Both the position numbers and the translations under genes were made by a program. Shown one piece after another: positions 46,675-55,708 of a stretch of 64,000 nucleotides of DNA; position 1 is the stretch's first letter; each line of letters begins with the position of its first letter. The stretch comes from Methanohalophilus halophilus (GTDB lineage: Archaea > Halobacteriota > Methanosarcinia > Methanosarcinales > Methanosarcinaceae): assembly GCF_001889405.1 (NCBI RefSeq), contig NZ_CP017921.1:1750057-1814056 (forward strand), in the 5' to 3' direction. The notes beneath the pieces were generated by a model. The model was not told the origin of the DNA, ran no database searches, and saw nothing but the letters and a program-made list of their open reading frames with translations.

Positions 46675-47559
46675 ATAAAGATTACCATTACCCTGATTTC
46701 CAATTTTATTTTGCAGGACTTTTGATGTTTTGACGGAACGATATTTTTCAATCCCTTTCTCACCGAACCTGAATGATTGAGGCGTGGGATCTATTTTTGT
46801 GGCCCTCATTTTTTGTATAGCCATAACAGGAGTTAAGGTGTTATCAATATCATTTAATTGCATGGAATCAAGAAATATGATACCATCACCCAGAAAATCA
46901 TATTCATCAAAATCTTTGGTTTCAATACCATGCTTTTTTTCCGTTATTAAAAATGAAGTTATATCCCTATTCTTAATAGTTCTGTGTAACGAACGCCAGC
47001 CCCCGGAATTGCGGAATTTTTCAGGGTTGCTAAAAACATTAAGGGAATCAAACACTATCCTGCGGGGTTTATACGTCTCAATAATCTCTGTGATCTCTTC
47101 AAAGGTCAACATCGACATCCCAAAAACTTCCAGATAGCCATCATCGATGTATTTTGCAACATCCCAGCCAAATCTCATAAATTGTTGCACCAGCTGCGGA
47201 AGACGTTCTTCAAAGGAAAAAAGGACACATTTCTCTGCCTTGATTACACCCTCCATCAGATATTGCATGCAAAGAGTGGTCTTTCCCGTGCCAGGGGGGC
47301 CTGTAACAATCACTGAGAATCCTTCCGGAATACCCCCTTCCAGCATATCATCCAGCCCCACAATGCCGGTACTTATACGTTTTATTGAGCATTGCAAATT
47401 ACCGGCATCCATTTTTGACCTGAAGCGCCCCTTGTCAAGCGAGAGTAAAGCTTTCTCGAGTACAAGGTTTTTAGCACCAAGTTCTTTTTCATACCGATCA
47501 AGAACTTTAATGGCATCCGAACTGAGTGTCGTATGAACCGGGTATTTGTTACGTACCAT
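46651..47559 (-). CDS. KaiC/RadA-type ATPase
   Basis: The 302-residue protein has a 60-residue N-terminal extension, then one KaiC domain: STGIVGLDDMLEGGIPEG, Walker A VTGPPGTGKTTLCMQYL, FEERLPQLVQQFMRFGWD, and Walker B RRIVFDSLNVF. Archaeal single-domain KaiC-like ATPases act as signalling ATPases, often with sensor kinases; this one has no partner gene beside it. Its last eight codons lie antisense to the DUF1614 gene. ATP hydrolysis is likely; target unknown. Confidence 0.84.
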   Translation of the reverse strand: MVRNKYPVHTTLSSDAIKVLDRYEKELGAKNLVLEKALLSLDKGRFRSKMDAGNLQCSIKRISTGIVGLDDMLEGGIPEGFSVIVTGPPGTGKTTLCMQYLMEGVIKAEKCVLFSFEERLPQLVQQFMRFGWDVAKYIDDGYLEVFGMSMLTFEEITEIIETYKPRRIVFDSLNVFSNPEKFRNSGGWRSLHRTIKNRDITSFLITEKKHGIETKDFDEYDFLGDGIIFLDSMQLNDIDNTLTPVMAIQKMRATKIDPTPQSFRFGEKGIEKYRSVKTSKVLQNKIGNQGNGNLYSRNEPGY

Positions 47560-47631
47560 GCTTTAAGGATATAGTCCATAGTGCATATAAAATTTTGCGC
47601 ACCATGGACACAAAAAAAGAAAGTATGTACA

Positions 47632-48999
47632 TCAATCTTCGTCTTTAACAGAGCCGGCACCTGGAAGGAAATTACCCCTTCCTCGTCTTCCCACAATATC
47701 ACCATCCCAAATAATCTCCCCGCGGGAAATGGTATATTCAGGGAATATGCCTTCCATTCCTTCATACGGTGTCCATCCTGCTTTACTGTGCAACATGTCT
47801 GAATTAATAGATTTGACATTCCCTGGATCCATGACTATTAAATCAGCGTCATAGCCTTCAGCAAAAACACCTTTTCCATGGTTGTCAAGTCCAAAAATTC
47901 TTGCCGGATTGCTACTTGTGACTTCAATGAGGCGCTTGAGGGGGAAAAGATTTCTTTTAGCTCCCACCATCATAAGGGGCATAAGGGTTTCCACTCCCGG
48001 TACACCCGAAGGAGCGCTCTTAATGTCCCCCTCCTTCTCCGACTCCCTGTGAGGAGCATGGTCCGAAGCTACAACGTCCACAGTACCATCATTTATTCCA
48101 TTAATAAGTGCTTTCACACTTTGTCGGTTCCTCAGCGGAGGATTCATTTTACCGAAAGTACCAAGCCTTTCCCAATCATGGTCTGATAGGAAAAGATGAT
48201 GGGGAGCTACCTCAAAGCTTAAATGACGCGAAACATCCTCTTTTTCAAGAATATATTTTTCCCTTTTTAGCTGACCAAAAGCTTCCAGTGTACTGATGTG
48301 ACAAAAATGAGTATTTACGGATGTCAAACCGGACAATTCAAGTGCATTCTTAACTGCCATTGCCTCACATTGATTGGAGCGAATTCTGGAATGGGATTGA
48401 GGAGTGAAATCTTTCTTGAGTAAATTTTCATTATCGCATTTGATATTTTCATCCTCAGCATGGATACAGGCCAATGCTCCAAGCTGCTGGATTGTTTCAA
48501 GAGCCTCTTTTAGCAATTCTGAATCCAATCCCAAACCGGCAGTTGATTCTGCCATGAAAATTTCTCCAAAAGACGTAACGCCCAGTTCCCAGAGAGTTTC
48601 CAGTTTTTCAATATTCTTCCCCACACCACCATTAATTCCAAAATCAATGATGGATTTACGATTTGCCAGTTTGAATTTTTCCCTGAAAGATTTTCTGTCA
48701 AGAACCGGCGGCAATGTATTTGGGTGTTCCACAACTGTCCCGATACCACCTGCAGCAGCTGCACAGCTTCCTGAGTACCAATCTTCTTTGTGAGTCATAC
48801 CGGGCTCCCGGAAATGCACATGTACATCGATGCCTGCTGGAATAGTAAGTCCCCCGTGTGCATCAATATGCCTGTCTGCATCCTCGCCCTTCAGATTTTT
48901 GGCAATTTTTTTTATTTTACCCTCATCTATAAGCACTTCGCCGGGTTGCAACTGATTTTTATAAAAAACTTTAGTGTTCTTAATTAATATATCATTCAT
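47632..48999 (-). CDS. pyrC: Dihydroorotase
   Basis: The 455-residue class I dihydroorotase closes N-carbamoyl-aspartate to dihydroorotate in pyrimidine synthesis. Metal and active-site motifs are complete: GIDVHVHFREPGMTHKEDW, the zinc-bridging region HFCHISTLEA, VASDHAPH and SSNPARIFGL. The gene starts at ATG 48999 behind AAGGGAAGAG. The KaiC-like gene lies 72 bases downstream on the same strand. Confidence 0.94.
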   Translation of the reverse strand: MNDILIKNTKVFYKNQLQPGEVLIDEGKIKKIAKNLKGEDADRHIDAHGGLTIPAGIDVHVHFREPGMTHKEDWYSGSCAAAAGGIGTVVEHPNTLPPVLDRKSFREKFKLANRKSIIDFGINGGVGKNIEKLETLWELGVTSFGEIFMAESTAGLGLDSELLKEALETIQQLGALACIHAEDENIKCDNENLLKKDFTPQSHSRIRSNQCEAMAVKNALELSGLTSVNTHFCHISTLEAFGQLKREKYILEKEDVSRHLSFEVAPHHLFLSDHDWERLGTFGKMNPPLRNRQSVKALINGINDGTVDVVASDHAPHRESEKEGDIKSAPSGVPGVETLMPLMMVGAKRNLFPLKRLIEVTSSNPARIFGLDNHGKGVFAEGYDADLIVMDPGNVKSINSDMLHSKAGWTPYEGMEGIFPEYTISRGEIIWDGDIVGRRGRGNFLPGAGSVKDED

Positions 49000-49165
49000 A
49001 CTCTTCCCTTCGACTAGTTATTGGTAGGTATGCATATTATTTTTCCCATTTTACATCTTCCGACCATATGTAAATAATGATTTAAATTTTATATATAGAT
49101 ATTTGGGACAAAGTATATATTAATGAAAAACATTACTTATTTTGGTGGAGGAAGTGATAGACAAT

Positions 49166-49321
49166 ATGAAATGCATTGAGAAAAATGAAAGGGGACTTAA
49201 AACCCAAAAAGGTAATCCGAATATTTCTCATACTATATATAGGGGAAGAATCAACGGAAACCTTGACAACGAAGAAATGGACCTTTACAGATTCCTCATA
49301 GGTGGAATCGAAGGAAAATGA
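49166..49321 (+). CDS. 51-residue basic hypothetical protein
   Basis: This small frame begins at ATG 49166, 13 bases after GGTGGAGGA, and ends with TGA overlapping the next start (ATGA). It encodes a basic, cysteine-containing N-terminus (MKCIEKNERGLKTQKG) and a helical acidic C-terminus (DNEEMDLYRFLIGGIEG). An in-frame GTG at 49154 is possible. The overlap with the following zinc-ribbon frame supports both as real genes. Confidence 0.55.
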   Translation: MKCIEKNERGLKTQKGNPNISHTIYRGRINGNLDNEEMDLYRFLIGGIEGK

Positions 49322-49470
49322 GTGCTAAAACAATACCTCATGTTGTGCCAGGCAACGTACGCTGCTATTTTTGTAGCTCAGACCTTGAGAACAGACGCCT
49401 GGGAAATATGTCCATATACTTTTGCAACAATTGCAATCACATAATACCAAAAAAGATTGAATATTACTGA
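49318..49470 (+). CDS. 50-residue zinc-ribbon protein
   Basis: The frame overlaps the previous one by four bases (ATGA). It encodes two CxxC knuckles, CYFCSSD and CNNCNHI, separated by 19 residues, the pattern of a small zinc ribbon, with a basic tail (IIPKKIEYY). The pair of small genes resembles toxin-antitoxin or nucleic-acid-binding accessory proteins, but no family is recognised. Confidence 0.6.
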   Translation: MSAKTIPHVVPGNVRCYFCSSDLENRRLGNMSIYFCNNCNHIIPKKIEYY

Positions 49471-49528
49471 ATGTTCAATTACTTTTTAGATTTTATAAAT
49501 AAAGAGTGATTAAAAACTCTAATATCAA

Positions 49529-49550
49529 CTATATAGACATATATATTATA
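49529..49550. promoter_or_regulatory. Putative phosphate-regulated promoter element of first pstS
   Basis: CTATATAGAC followed by ATATATATTATATG lies 84 bases before the first pstS. The ten-base core is repeated exactly before the second pstS (50583-50592). The tract also contains the best TATA-like sequence in this gap. The regulatory meaning is inferred from the sharing. Confidence 0.4.
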
Positions 49551-49622
49551 TGATGGTAAATATTTATAAATGGCTAATTCACTTGTTTTAAAAAGAAACT
49601 TAACTTACATTAGAGGGTTAGT

Positions 49623-50510
49623 ATGATAAAATCACACAGGACATTAATAATTATACTTATTTTATTGTTGGCATTGTTTGCTGCAGGATGCCTTGGCGAG
49701 AGTGACAACACACAGGAAGAGAAGGCAAATGAAACAATAACAGAAGATATTAAAATCGAAAATATTAACGTAGAAGGATCCACGACGGTCTTCCCTCTTG
49801 CACAGGCAGCTGCTGAAATATATATGGAAAATCATCCTGAGAAGTCAATAAATGTTATTAGCGGAGGATCAACCACGGGTATTAAAGCCCTGATAGATGA
49901 TAAGGTAGATATTGCAATGGCTTCCAGGAAAATGAAGGATTCCGAAAGAGAAGCAGCAGAAGCAAATGGAATTGATCCTGTGGAACACGTAATTGCATGG
50001 GACGGACTTACAGTAGTTGTAAACCCTGCAAACCCCGTAGACCAGCTTACCTACGACCAGATAAAGGGAATCTATGACGGTTCCATCAGCAACTGGGCAG
50101 ATGTAGGCGGAGAAGATAAAGAAATAATAATACAGAACCGTGACCCAAGTTCCGGAACCTATGGCTATTTCAAGGAAGAACTATTAGGAGAAGAAGAATT
50201 CCGCCCGGATTTAGTATCCCGGGGCTCAAATGGAGCCATTGTCCAGGCAGTCACACAGGAAGATGCAGCAATTGGATACATAGGATTTGCATACCTTGAT
50301 GACAGTGTGAAGGCCGTAGATATCGATGCCGGGTATGGAATGGTTGAGCCTACTTCCGAAAACATCCTTGCTGGTGACTATCCACTTGCCAGACCTCTTC
50401 ACTTCTACACAGACGGACAGCCTACCGGCCTTGCAGCAGACTTCATAGAATATATACTGAGCGAGGAAGGCACAATAATTATAAATGATGTGGGGTACTT
50501 CCCCACATAA
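49623..50510 (+). CDS. pstS: Phosphate ABC transporter substrate-binding lipoprotein PstS
   Basis: The 295-residue lipoprotein (lipobox FAAGCL) is a PstS-like phosphate-binding protein: VEGSTTVFPLAQAAAE with the anion-binding SGGSTTGI, MASRKMKDSE, and RDPSSGTYGYFKEELLG with SRGSNGAIVQAV. It is a single-domain protein closely related to both halves of the next gene, with long stretches of identical DNA (for instance around 50380-50450). GAGGG precedes the ATG. It has its own promoter region and probably also supplies the PstCAB system downstream. Confidence 0.93.
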   Translation: MIKSHRTLIIILILLLALFAAGCLGESDNTQEEKANETITEDIKIENINVEGSTTVFPLAQAAAEIYMENHPEKSINVISGGSTTGIKALIDDKVDIAMASRKMKDSEREAAEANGIDPVEHVIAWDGLTVVVNPANPVDQLTYDQIKGIYDGSISNWADVGGEDKEIIIQNRDPSSGTYGYFKEELLGEEEFRPDLVSRGSNGAIVQAVTQEDAAIGYIGFAYLDDSVKAVDIDAGYGMVEPTSENILAGDYPLARPLHFYTDGQPTGLAADFIEYILSEEGTIIINDVGYFPT

Positions 50511-50582
50511 ATCTCCTAAACAAAGCCTGCTGATAACCCTCTATTCTTTTTTAAGCATCTTGACATTACATACACAATATCT

Positions 50583-50620
50583 CTATATAGACTATATGTT
50601 AAAATATAGTATAGTATAGA
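50583..50620. promoter_or_regulatory. Putative promoter element of second pstS
   Basis: CTATATAGAC (50583-50592) repeats the element found before the first pstS. It continues into TATATGTT and an imperfect AT-rich dyad (ATATAGTATAGTATAG). It lies about 110 bases before the chosen start at 50704. Confidence 0.4.
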
Positions 50621-50703
50621 ATATTGCGACAAAGACTATAAGTATGGTATCCATTACTTTTTTCCGAGGCTTAAGCCTTCAAATGGAAAAGGATAATGTA
50701 ACT

Positions 50704-52383
50704 ATGGTAGAAAGGTCAAAAATACTTTCAATAGCACTTACTTTAATAATGGTACTGGCGTTATTCACCGCCGGCTGTGTCAGCAATGACGAGGAACCAG
50801 CAGAAAGCCCTGATGAAGGACCTTCAAATGGTGCTGAAGAAGCAGAAGAAATCAATGTAAAAGGTTCAACAACTGTGCTCCCCCTAGCACAGGCAGCAGC
50901 TGAAACCTACATGGAAAATCACCCCGAACAGTCCATCAGTATCAGTGGTGGCGGCTCCGGTACAGGTATCGCAGCCCTGATCGATGGAGATGTCCACATT
51001 GCAATGGCTTCCAGGCAGATCAAAGATTCCGAAATCGAAGAAGCAGAAGCAAACGGAATTAATCCTGTAGAACACGTAATTGCATGGGACGGACTCACAG
51101 TAGTTGTAAACCCGGAAAACCCCGTAGACCAGCTTACCTACGATCAGATAAAGGGAATCTATGACGGTTCTATCAGCAACTGGGCAGATGTCGGTGGCCC
51201 TGACAAAGAAATCGTAGTAATTAACCGTGACAGCAGTTCCGGTACCTATGGTTACTTCCAGGAAGAAGTTCTCGGTGAAGACAACGAGTTCCGTGAAGAT
51301 GCAATCGCACAGAGCTCAAATGGTGCTGTAGTACAGGCAGTTTCACAGAACGATGCAGCAATAGGATACATCGGTTTTGCTTATCTCAATGACAATGTAA
51401 AAGGTGTAGATGTCGACAAGGGTAGTGGAATGGTAGAACCTACCGCTGAGAACATCCTTGCAGGCGACTATCCACTTGCCAGACCACTTCACTTCTACAC
51501 AGACGGACAGCCTACCGGCCTTGCTGCAGACTTCACAGAATTTATACTGAGCGAGGAAGGCACAGAGATCGTCTACGATGTAGGATACTTCCCTGTTGAA
51601 TCCACTTCTGAAACTGCAGAAGCAGAAGAAATCAATGTAAAAGGCTCAACAACCGTACTCCCCCTAGCACAGGCAGCAGCTGAAACCTACATGGACAATC
51701 ATCCTGAGGCTTCAATCAGTATCAGTGGTGGCGGCTCCGGTACAGGTATCGCAGCCCTGATCGATGGTGATGTTGACATTGCAATGGCTTCCAGACAGAT
51801 CAAGGACTCCGAAACCGAAGAAGCAGAAGCAAACGGAATTAATCCTGTAGAACACGTAATTGCATGGGACGGACTCACAGTAGTTGTAAACCCTGCAAAC
51901 TCCGTAGACCAGCTGACCTACGACCAGATAAAGGGAATCTATGACGGTTCCATCAGCAACTGGGCAGATGTAGGCGGAGAAGATAAAGAAATCGTAGTTA
52001 TTAACCGTGACAGCAGCTCCGGTACCTATGGTTACTTCCAGGAAGAAGTCCTCGGTGAAGACAATGAATTCCGCCCGGACGCACTTGCACAGAGTTCAAA
52101 CGGTGCAGTGGTACAGGCAGTTTCACAGAACGATGCAGCAATCGGATACATCGGTTTTGCTTATCTCAATGAAAACGTAAAGGGTGTAGATGTCAACAAG
52201 GGAGACGGAATGGTTGCACCAACTTCCGAAAACATCCTTGCAGGCGACTATCCACTTGCCAGACCACTTCACTTCTACACAGACGGACAGCCTACAGGAC
52301 TTGCTGCAGACTTCACAGAATTTATACTGAGCGAGGAAGGTACAGAGATCGTCTACGAAGTAGGATACTTCCCTGTTGAGTAA
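50704..52383 (+). CDS. pstS: Tandem double-domain PstS phosphate-binding lipoprotein
   Basis: The 559-residue lipoprotein (lipobox FTAGCV) has two full PstS domains in a row, the second starting about 260 residues after the first. Both contain VKGSTTVLPLAQAAAE, SISGGGSGTGIAALIDGDV, NRDSSSGTYGYFQEEVLG and AQSSNGAVVQAVS, so both should bind phosphate. The two halves are almost identical even at DNA level. The start is placed at ATG 50704 (MVERSKIL), which gives a normal signal peptide; an ATG at 50644 adds 20 residues. A two-domain receptor on one anchor might raise local phosphate capture. PstC follows after 33 bases. Confidence 0.92.
   Translation: MVERSKILSIALTLIMVLALFTAGCVSNDEEPAESPDEGPSNGAEEAEEINVKGSTTVLPLAQAAAETYMENHPEQSISISGGGSGTGIAALIDGDVHIAMASRQIKDSEIEEAEANGINPVEHVIAWDGLTVVVNPENPVDQLTYDQIKGIYDGSISNWADVGGPDKEIVVINRDSSSGTYGYFQEEVLGEDNEFREDAIAQSSNGAVVQAVSQNDAAIGYIGFAYLNDNVKGVDVDKGSGMVEPTAENILAGDYPLARPLHFYTDGQPTGLAADFTEFILSEEGTEIVYDVGYFPVESTSETAEAEEINVKGSTTVLPLAQAAAETYMDNHPEASISISGGGSGTGIAALIDGDVDIAMASRQIKDSETEEAEANGINPVEHVIAWDGLTVVVNPANSVDQLTYDQIKGIYDGSISNWADVGGEDKEIVVINRDSSSGTYGYFQEEVLGEDNEFRPDALAQSSNGAVVQAVSQNDAAIGYIGFAYLNENVKGVDVNKGDGMVAPTSENILAGDYPLARPLHFYTDGQPTGLAADFTEFILSEEGTEIVYEVGYFPVE
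50841..52380 (+). repeat. 780-base tandem duplication within pstS
   Basis: The units 50841-51600 and 51621-52380 are in register with a period of 780 bases. For example, the 60-base lines starting at 50941 and 51721 differ at only a few positions. The single-domain gene upstream is a third, more diverged copy. Confidence 0.85.
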
Positions 52384-52416
52384 ATGATTTGAAGCATGAA
52401 CCCTTAGAGGTGAGCG

Positions 52417-53310
52417 ATGTTTCACAGAAGACTTAAAGAGAAGGGCATTGAGAGTGGCCTGTTCTTAGCAGCGGCAACAACTGTCGTTGTCCTTCTCTTC
52501 ATTTGTATTTTTCTTTTTAGAGATGGATACCTATTATTCGAAACAAGTTCTTTTACTGGTTTCATAACCGGTAGTTCATGGTACACCGCTTCAACACCAC
52601 CACGTTTTGGAATACTACCCCTTTTATTCGGCTCATTTCTGGTCACAGCAGGCGCAATAGCCATAGCTGTACCTCTGGGTGTTGCTGCAGCAATATATAT
52701 TTCAGAGTTGTCAAGCCCAAAAATCGCTGACTTACTGAAACCATTCATTGAAATTCTTGCAGGCATACCATCCGTTGTATACGGTTTCTTTGGTCTGGTA
52801 GTCCTGGTACCCCTTGTAAAAGAAATTTTTGATATACCCACAGGCCAAACAGCCCTTACAGGTTCTATAATGCTTGCAATGATGGCACTCCCCACAATAA
52901 TTTCAATTTCCGAAGATTCCATTAATGCGGTACCACAGGCACTTAAAGAAGGTTCATTAGCCCTGGGGAGTACACAATGGCAGACAATTTATAAAGTAAC
53001 GTTGCCGGCTGCCCTTTCCGGAATATCCGCCGCAGTGATATTGGGAGTAGGCAGAGCAATTGGTGAAACAATGACAGTATTGATGGTAACAGGTAATATG
53101 GCCATAATACCTGGATTCCCTGAAGGATTTATTGATCCTGTCAGGACAATGACAGCAACTATTGCACTTGAAATGGGAGAAGTGCCCAAAGGCAGCCCGC
53201 ATTTCCATGCATTGTTTGCAGTTGGTTCTGTATTGTTTATTACGACTTTCATAATAAATATAGTTGCAGATAGGATAAAGAGAAAATATAAACTAAAGGA
53301 GGGGCTCTGA
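52417..53310 (+). CDS. pstC: Phosphate ABC transporter permease PstC
   Basis: The 297-residue inner-membrane protein has six predicted helices and the binding-protein-dependent permease EAA loop (VPQALKEGSLALGSTQWQTI, with the conserved G). FEILAGIPSVVYGFFGLVVL is typical of PstC. AGAGGTGA is the ribosome-binding site. It pairs with PstA to form the phosphate channel. Confidence 0.94.
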   Translation: MFHRRLKEKGIESGLFLAAATTVVVLLFICIFLFRDGYLLFETSSFTGFITGSSWYTASTPPRFGILPLLFGSFLVTAGAIAIAVPLGVAAAIYISELSSPKIADLLKPFIEILAGIPSVVYGFFGLVVLVPLVKEIFDIPTGQTALTGSIMLAMMALPTIISISEDSINAVPQALKEGSLALGSTQWQTIYKVTLPAALSGISAAVILGVGRAIGETMTVLMVTGNMAIIPGFPEGFIDPVRTMTATIALEMGEVPKGSPHFHALFAVGSVLFITTFIINIVADRIKRKYKLKEGL

Positions 53311-54162
53311 TTGGATTCAAGAACTACTGAAAAAATAGCCTTTGGTTTCCTCAGAGCATGTATATGGGTTGTTATTGCATTTGTGGCAATCCTTATACTG
53401 TACATTGTAATACAGGGATACAGCATAATGAGCTGGGAGTTCCTGACAGAGATGCCCAAAAATCGAATGACTGAAGGTGGCATTTATCCCGCTTTGATGG
53501 GGACAGCATATCTTGTAGGCATATCTATGGCGGTAGCAATTCCCCTTGGCGTTCTTTCAGCTATCTACCTAAATGAATATGCAAAGGAAAGCCGTTCAAC
53601 ATGGATTATTGAAATGGCAATCAACAATCTTGCTGGGACCCCTTCCGTAGTATTCGGATTGTTTGGATTGGCATTATTTGTCAAATATTTAGCATTTAAG
53701 CCCTCAATTATCTCGGCATCCCTTACCCTTTCCCTCTTGATATTGCCAGTTGTAATCAGAGCAAGTAAAGAAGCCTTGATAACCGTTCCACAGGAACACC
53801 GGGAAGCTTCCCTTGCCCTTGGTGTAACAAAATGGAAAACCATAAGCAATATAGTATTGCCAGCATCATTACCAGGAATAGTAACCGGAATCATCCTGAG
53901 TATTGGCAGGGTTGCAGGTGAAACCGCCCCGATATTGTTCACAGGTGCAGCTTTCTTCTTGCCACGTCTGCCGGAGTCTGTATTTTCACAATTCATGGCT
54001 TTGCCATACCACCTTTTCATACTGGCGACCTCCGGTCTCAACCCAATGGAAACCAGACCCATACAGTATGGAACTGCTCTTGTATTACTGATATTGGTAC
54101 TGCTCATAAACAGCATAGCAATTGTTATCAGAAAACATTACAGGAAGAAACTTAACAGATAA
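53311..54162 (+). CDS. pstA: Phosphate ABC transporter permease PstA
   Basis: The 283-residue permease has six helices, NNLAGTPSVVFGLFGLALF and the EAA loop VPQEHREASLALGVTKWKTI. The start is TTG 53311, immediately after the pstC stop, with AAAGGAGGGG six bases upstream. It forms the second half of the phosphate channel and is translationally coupled to pstC. Confidence 0.94.
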   Translation: MDSRTTEKIAFGFLRACIWVVIAFVAILILYIVIQGYSIMSWEFLTEMPKNRMTEGGIYPALMGTAYLVGISMAVAIPLGVLSAIYLNEYAKESRSTWIIEMAINNLAGTPSVVFGLFGLALFVKYLAFKPSIISASLTLSLLILPVVIRASKEALITVPQEHREASLALGVTKWKTISNIVLPASLPGIVTGIILSIGRVAGETAPILFTGAAFFLPRLPESVFSQFMALPYHLFILATSGLNPMETRPIQYGTALVLLILVLLINSIAIVIRKHYRKKLNR

Positions 54163-54179
54163 TTTATCGAGGATAAGAG

Positions 54180-54947
54180 ATGAGTGGAACTAATGATTTC
54201 GCAGCCATAGAGGTTGAGGACCTCAACCTCTGGTACGGGTCTAACCAGGCCCTTAAAGACATAAATATGTCAATCCCCAGCAAAAGTGTAACCGCCCTTA
54301 TCGGTCCTTCCGGATGTGGGAAATCCACATTCATTCGTTGCATAAACAGGATGAATGATCTTATTAAAGTATGTCATATCGAAGGCAAGATTAAAATCGA
54401 CAATAAAAACATCTACGATGAAGATGTGGATGTAGTTGAACTCAGAAAGAAGATAGGCATGGTTTTCCAGAAACCAAACCCATTCCCCATGTCAATTTTC
54501 GATAATATTGCCTATGGCCCAAAAATCCACAAAGTACCCAAAAAAGACATAAAGGGAATTGTTGATAAAACCCTGCAGGATTCAGCTCTTTATGGAGAAG
54601 TATCTGACAGGCTGGATTCATCAGCCCTAGACCTCAGTGGAGGACAGCAGCAAAGACTCTGTATTGCAAGGACCATGGCTGTAGAACCGGAAATCATACT
54701 TTTTGATGAACCATGCAGTGCTCTTGACCCCATATCTACAAATAAGATAGAGGACCTAATTCTTGAATTGAAGAAAGATTACACAATTGTAATTGTTACC
54801 CATAATATGCAACAGGCAGCCAGAATATCTGACTATACTGCATTTTTCCTTCTGGGAGAAGTAATCGAATTCGGTGAAACCAATCAGATATTTGAAAACC
54901 CGAAGGAAAAACGTACTGAAGATTACATCACGGGTAGATTCGGGTGA
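54180..54947 (+). CDS. pstB: Phosphate ABC transporter ATPase PstB
   Basis: The 255-residue ATPase has Walker [15 protein letters not shown], the PstB-typical [10 protein letters not shown]-loop [13 protein letters not shown], signature [16 protein letters not shown], Walker [16 protein letters not shown] and switch histidine [10 protein letters not shown]. It powers phosphate uptake through PstCA. GAGGAT precedes the ATG, 17 bases after pstA. Confidence 0.96.
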   Translation: MSGTNDFAAIEVEDLNLWYGSNQALKDINMSIPSKSVTALIGPSGCGKSTFIRCINRMNDLIKVCHIEGKIKIDNKNIYDEDVDVVELRKKIGMVFQKPNPFPMSIFDNIAYGPKIHKVPKKDIKGIVDKTLQDSALYGEVSDRLDSSALDLSGGQQQRLCIARTMAVEPEIILFDEPCSALDPISTNKIEDLILELKKDYTIVIVTHNMQQAARISDYTAFFLLGEVIEFGETNQIFENPKEKRTEDYITGRFG

Positions 54948-54951
54948 TTAA

Positions 54952-55602
54952 ATGGTTCGCGAAAAATACTTTGCTGAACTTGAAGAACTTAAAAATACCG
55001 TCTCAGACATGAGTTCTGTAACCCTTGAAATGTTCCAAAAATCTATAAAGGCACTTGCGAATGCTGATAAGGAACTTGCAGAGGAAATCATTGAGATGGA
55101 CGAAATTGTAAATGACTTTGAGATGAAGGTTGAAAACCGTGCTACAAGTTTGTTGGCATTACAACAACCAATTGCAAGCGACCTACGCCTGATAACAGCT
55201 TCTTATCATATAGCCATCGATCTTGAAAGAATGAGTGATCTGGCAGTTGATGTAGCAAAAAGAATCAAAAAAATGAATGCAAAGAAAGTCCTTTCAATTT
55301 CTGAATGTAAGCCTATTGTATCCACATGTGAGGAAATGATAGAGCAGTCCATTAAAGCCTATGCAGAATCTGATGTTGAGATGGCAAAGAAGATTGCTTC
55401 AAAAGATGAAATCGTCGATAAGAATGTTTATGCGGGCTGGGAAGACCTTGTCCAGATGATGATAGACAACACTACCATCATAGAAAATGCAGTAGACATG
55501 ATGTTTGTTCTCAGGTATCTGGAACGTATTGCAGATCATACATGCAACATATGTGAAAGTATTGTATACATTGCAACTGCTAAAAGGGTCGATCTGAACT
55601 GA
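54952..55602 (+). CDS. phoU: Phosphate uptake regulator PhoU
   Basis: The 216-residue protein is built of two three-helix repeats. Each carries the metal-binding E/D-x3-D type pattern (EIIEMDEIVNDFE and KIASKDEIVDKN), with LLALQQPIASDLRLITASY in the first repeat and MMFVLRYLERIADHTCNICE in the second. PhoU restrains the Pst transporter when phosphate is plentiful. It lies four bases after pstB and ends the operon. Confidence 0.94.
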   Translation: MVREKYFAELEELKNTVSDMSSVTLEMFQKSIKALANADKELAEEIIEMDEIVNDFEMKVENRATSLLALQQPIASDLRLITASYHIAIDLERMSDLAVDVAKRIKKMNAKKVLSISECKPIVSTCEEMIEQSIKAYAESDVEMAKKIASKDEIVDKNVYAGWEDLVQMMIDNTTIIENAVDMMFVLRYLERIADHTCNICESIVYIATAKRVDLN

Positions 55603-55619
55603 TCGATCCTTTATTTTTT
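55586..55619 (+). terminator. Terminator of the pst operon
   Basis: GGGTCGATC and GATCGATCC form a nine-pair stem (one G-U pair) with loop TGAACT, followed by TTTATTTTTT. The hairpin includes the phoU stop codon. Confidence 0.75.
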
Positions 55620-55708
55620 CATTGTTCATACTATTTTCAATTCGTAAAATTAATATGCTGAAGGTCTCTTCTATGACCCCTGACTAACGAGAAATAGAGG
55701 CTTTCAAC

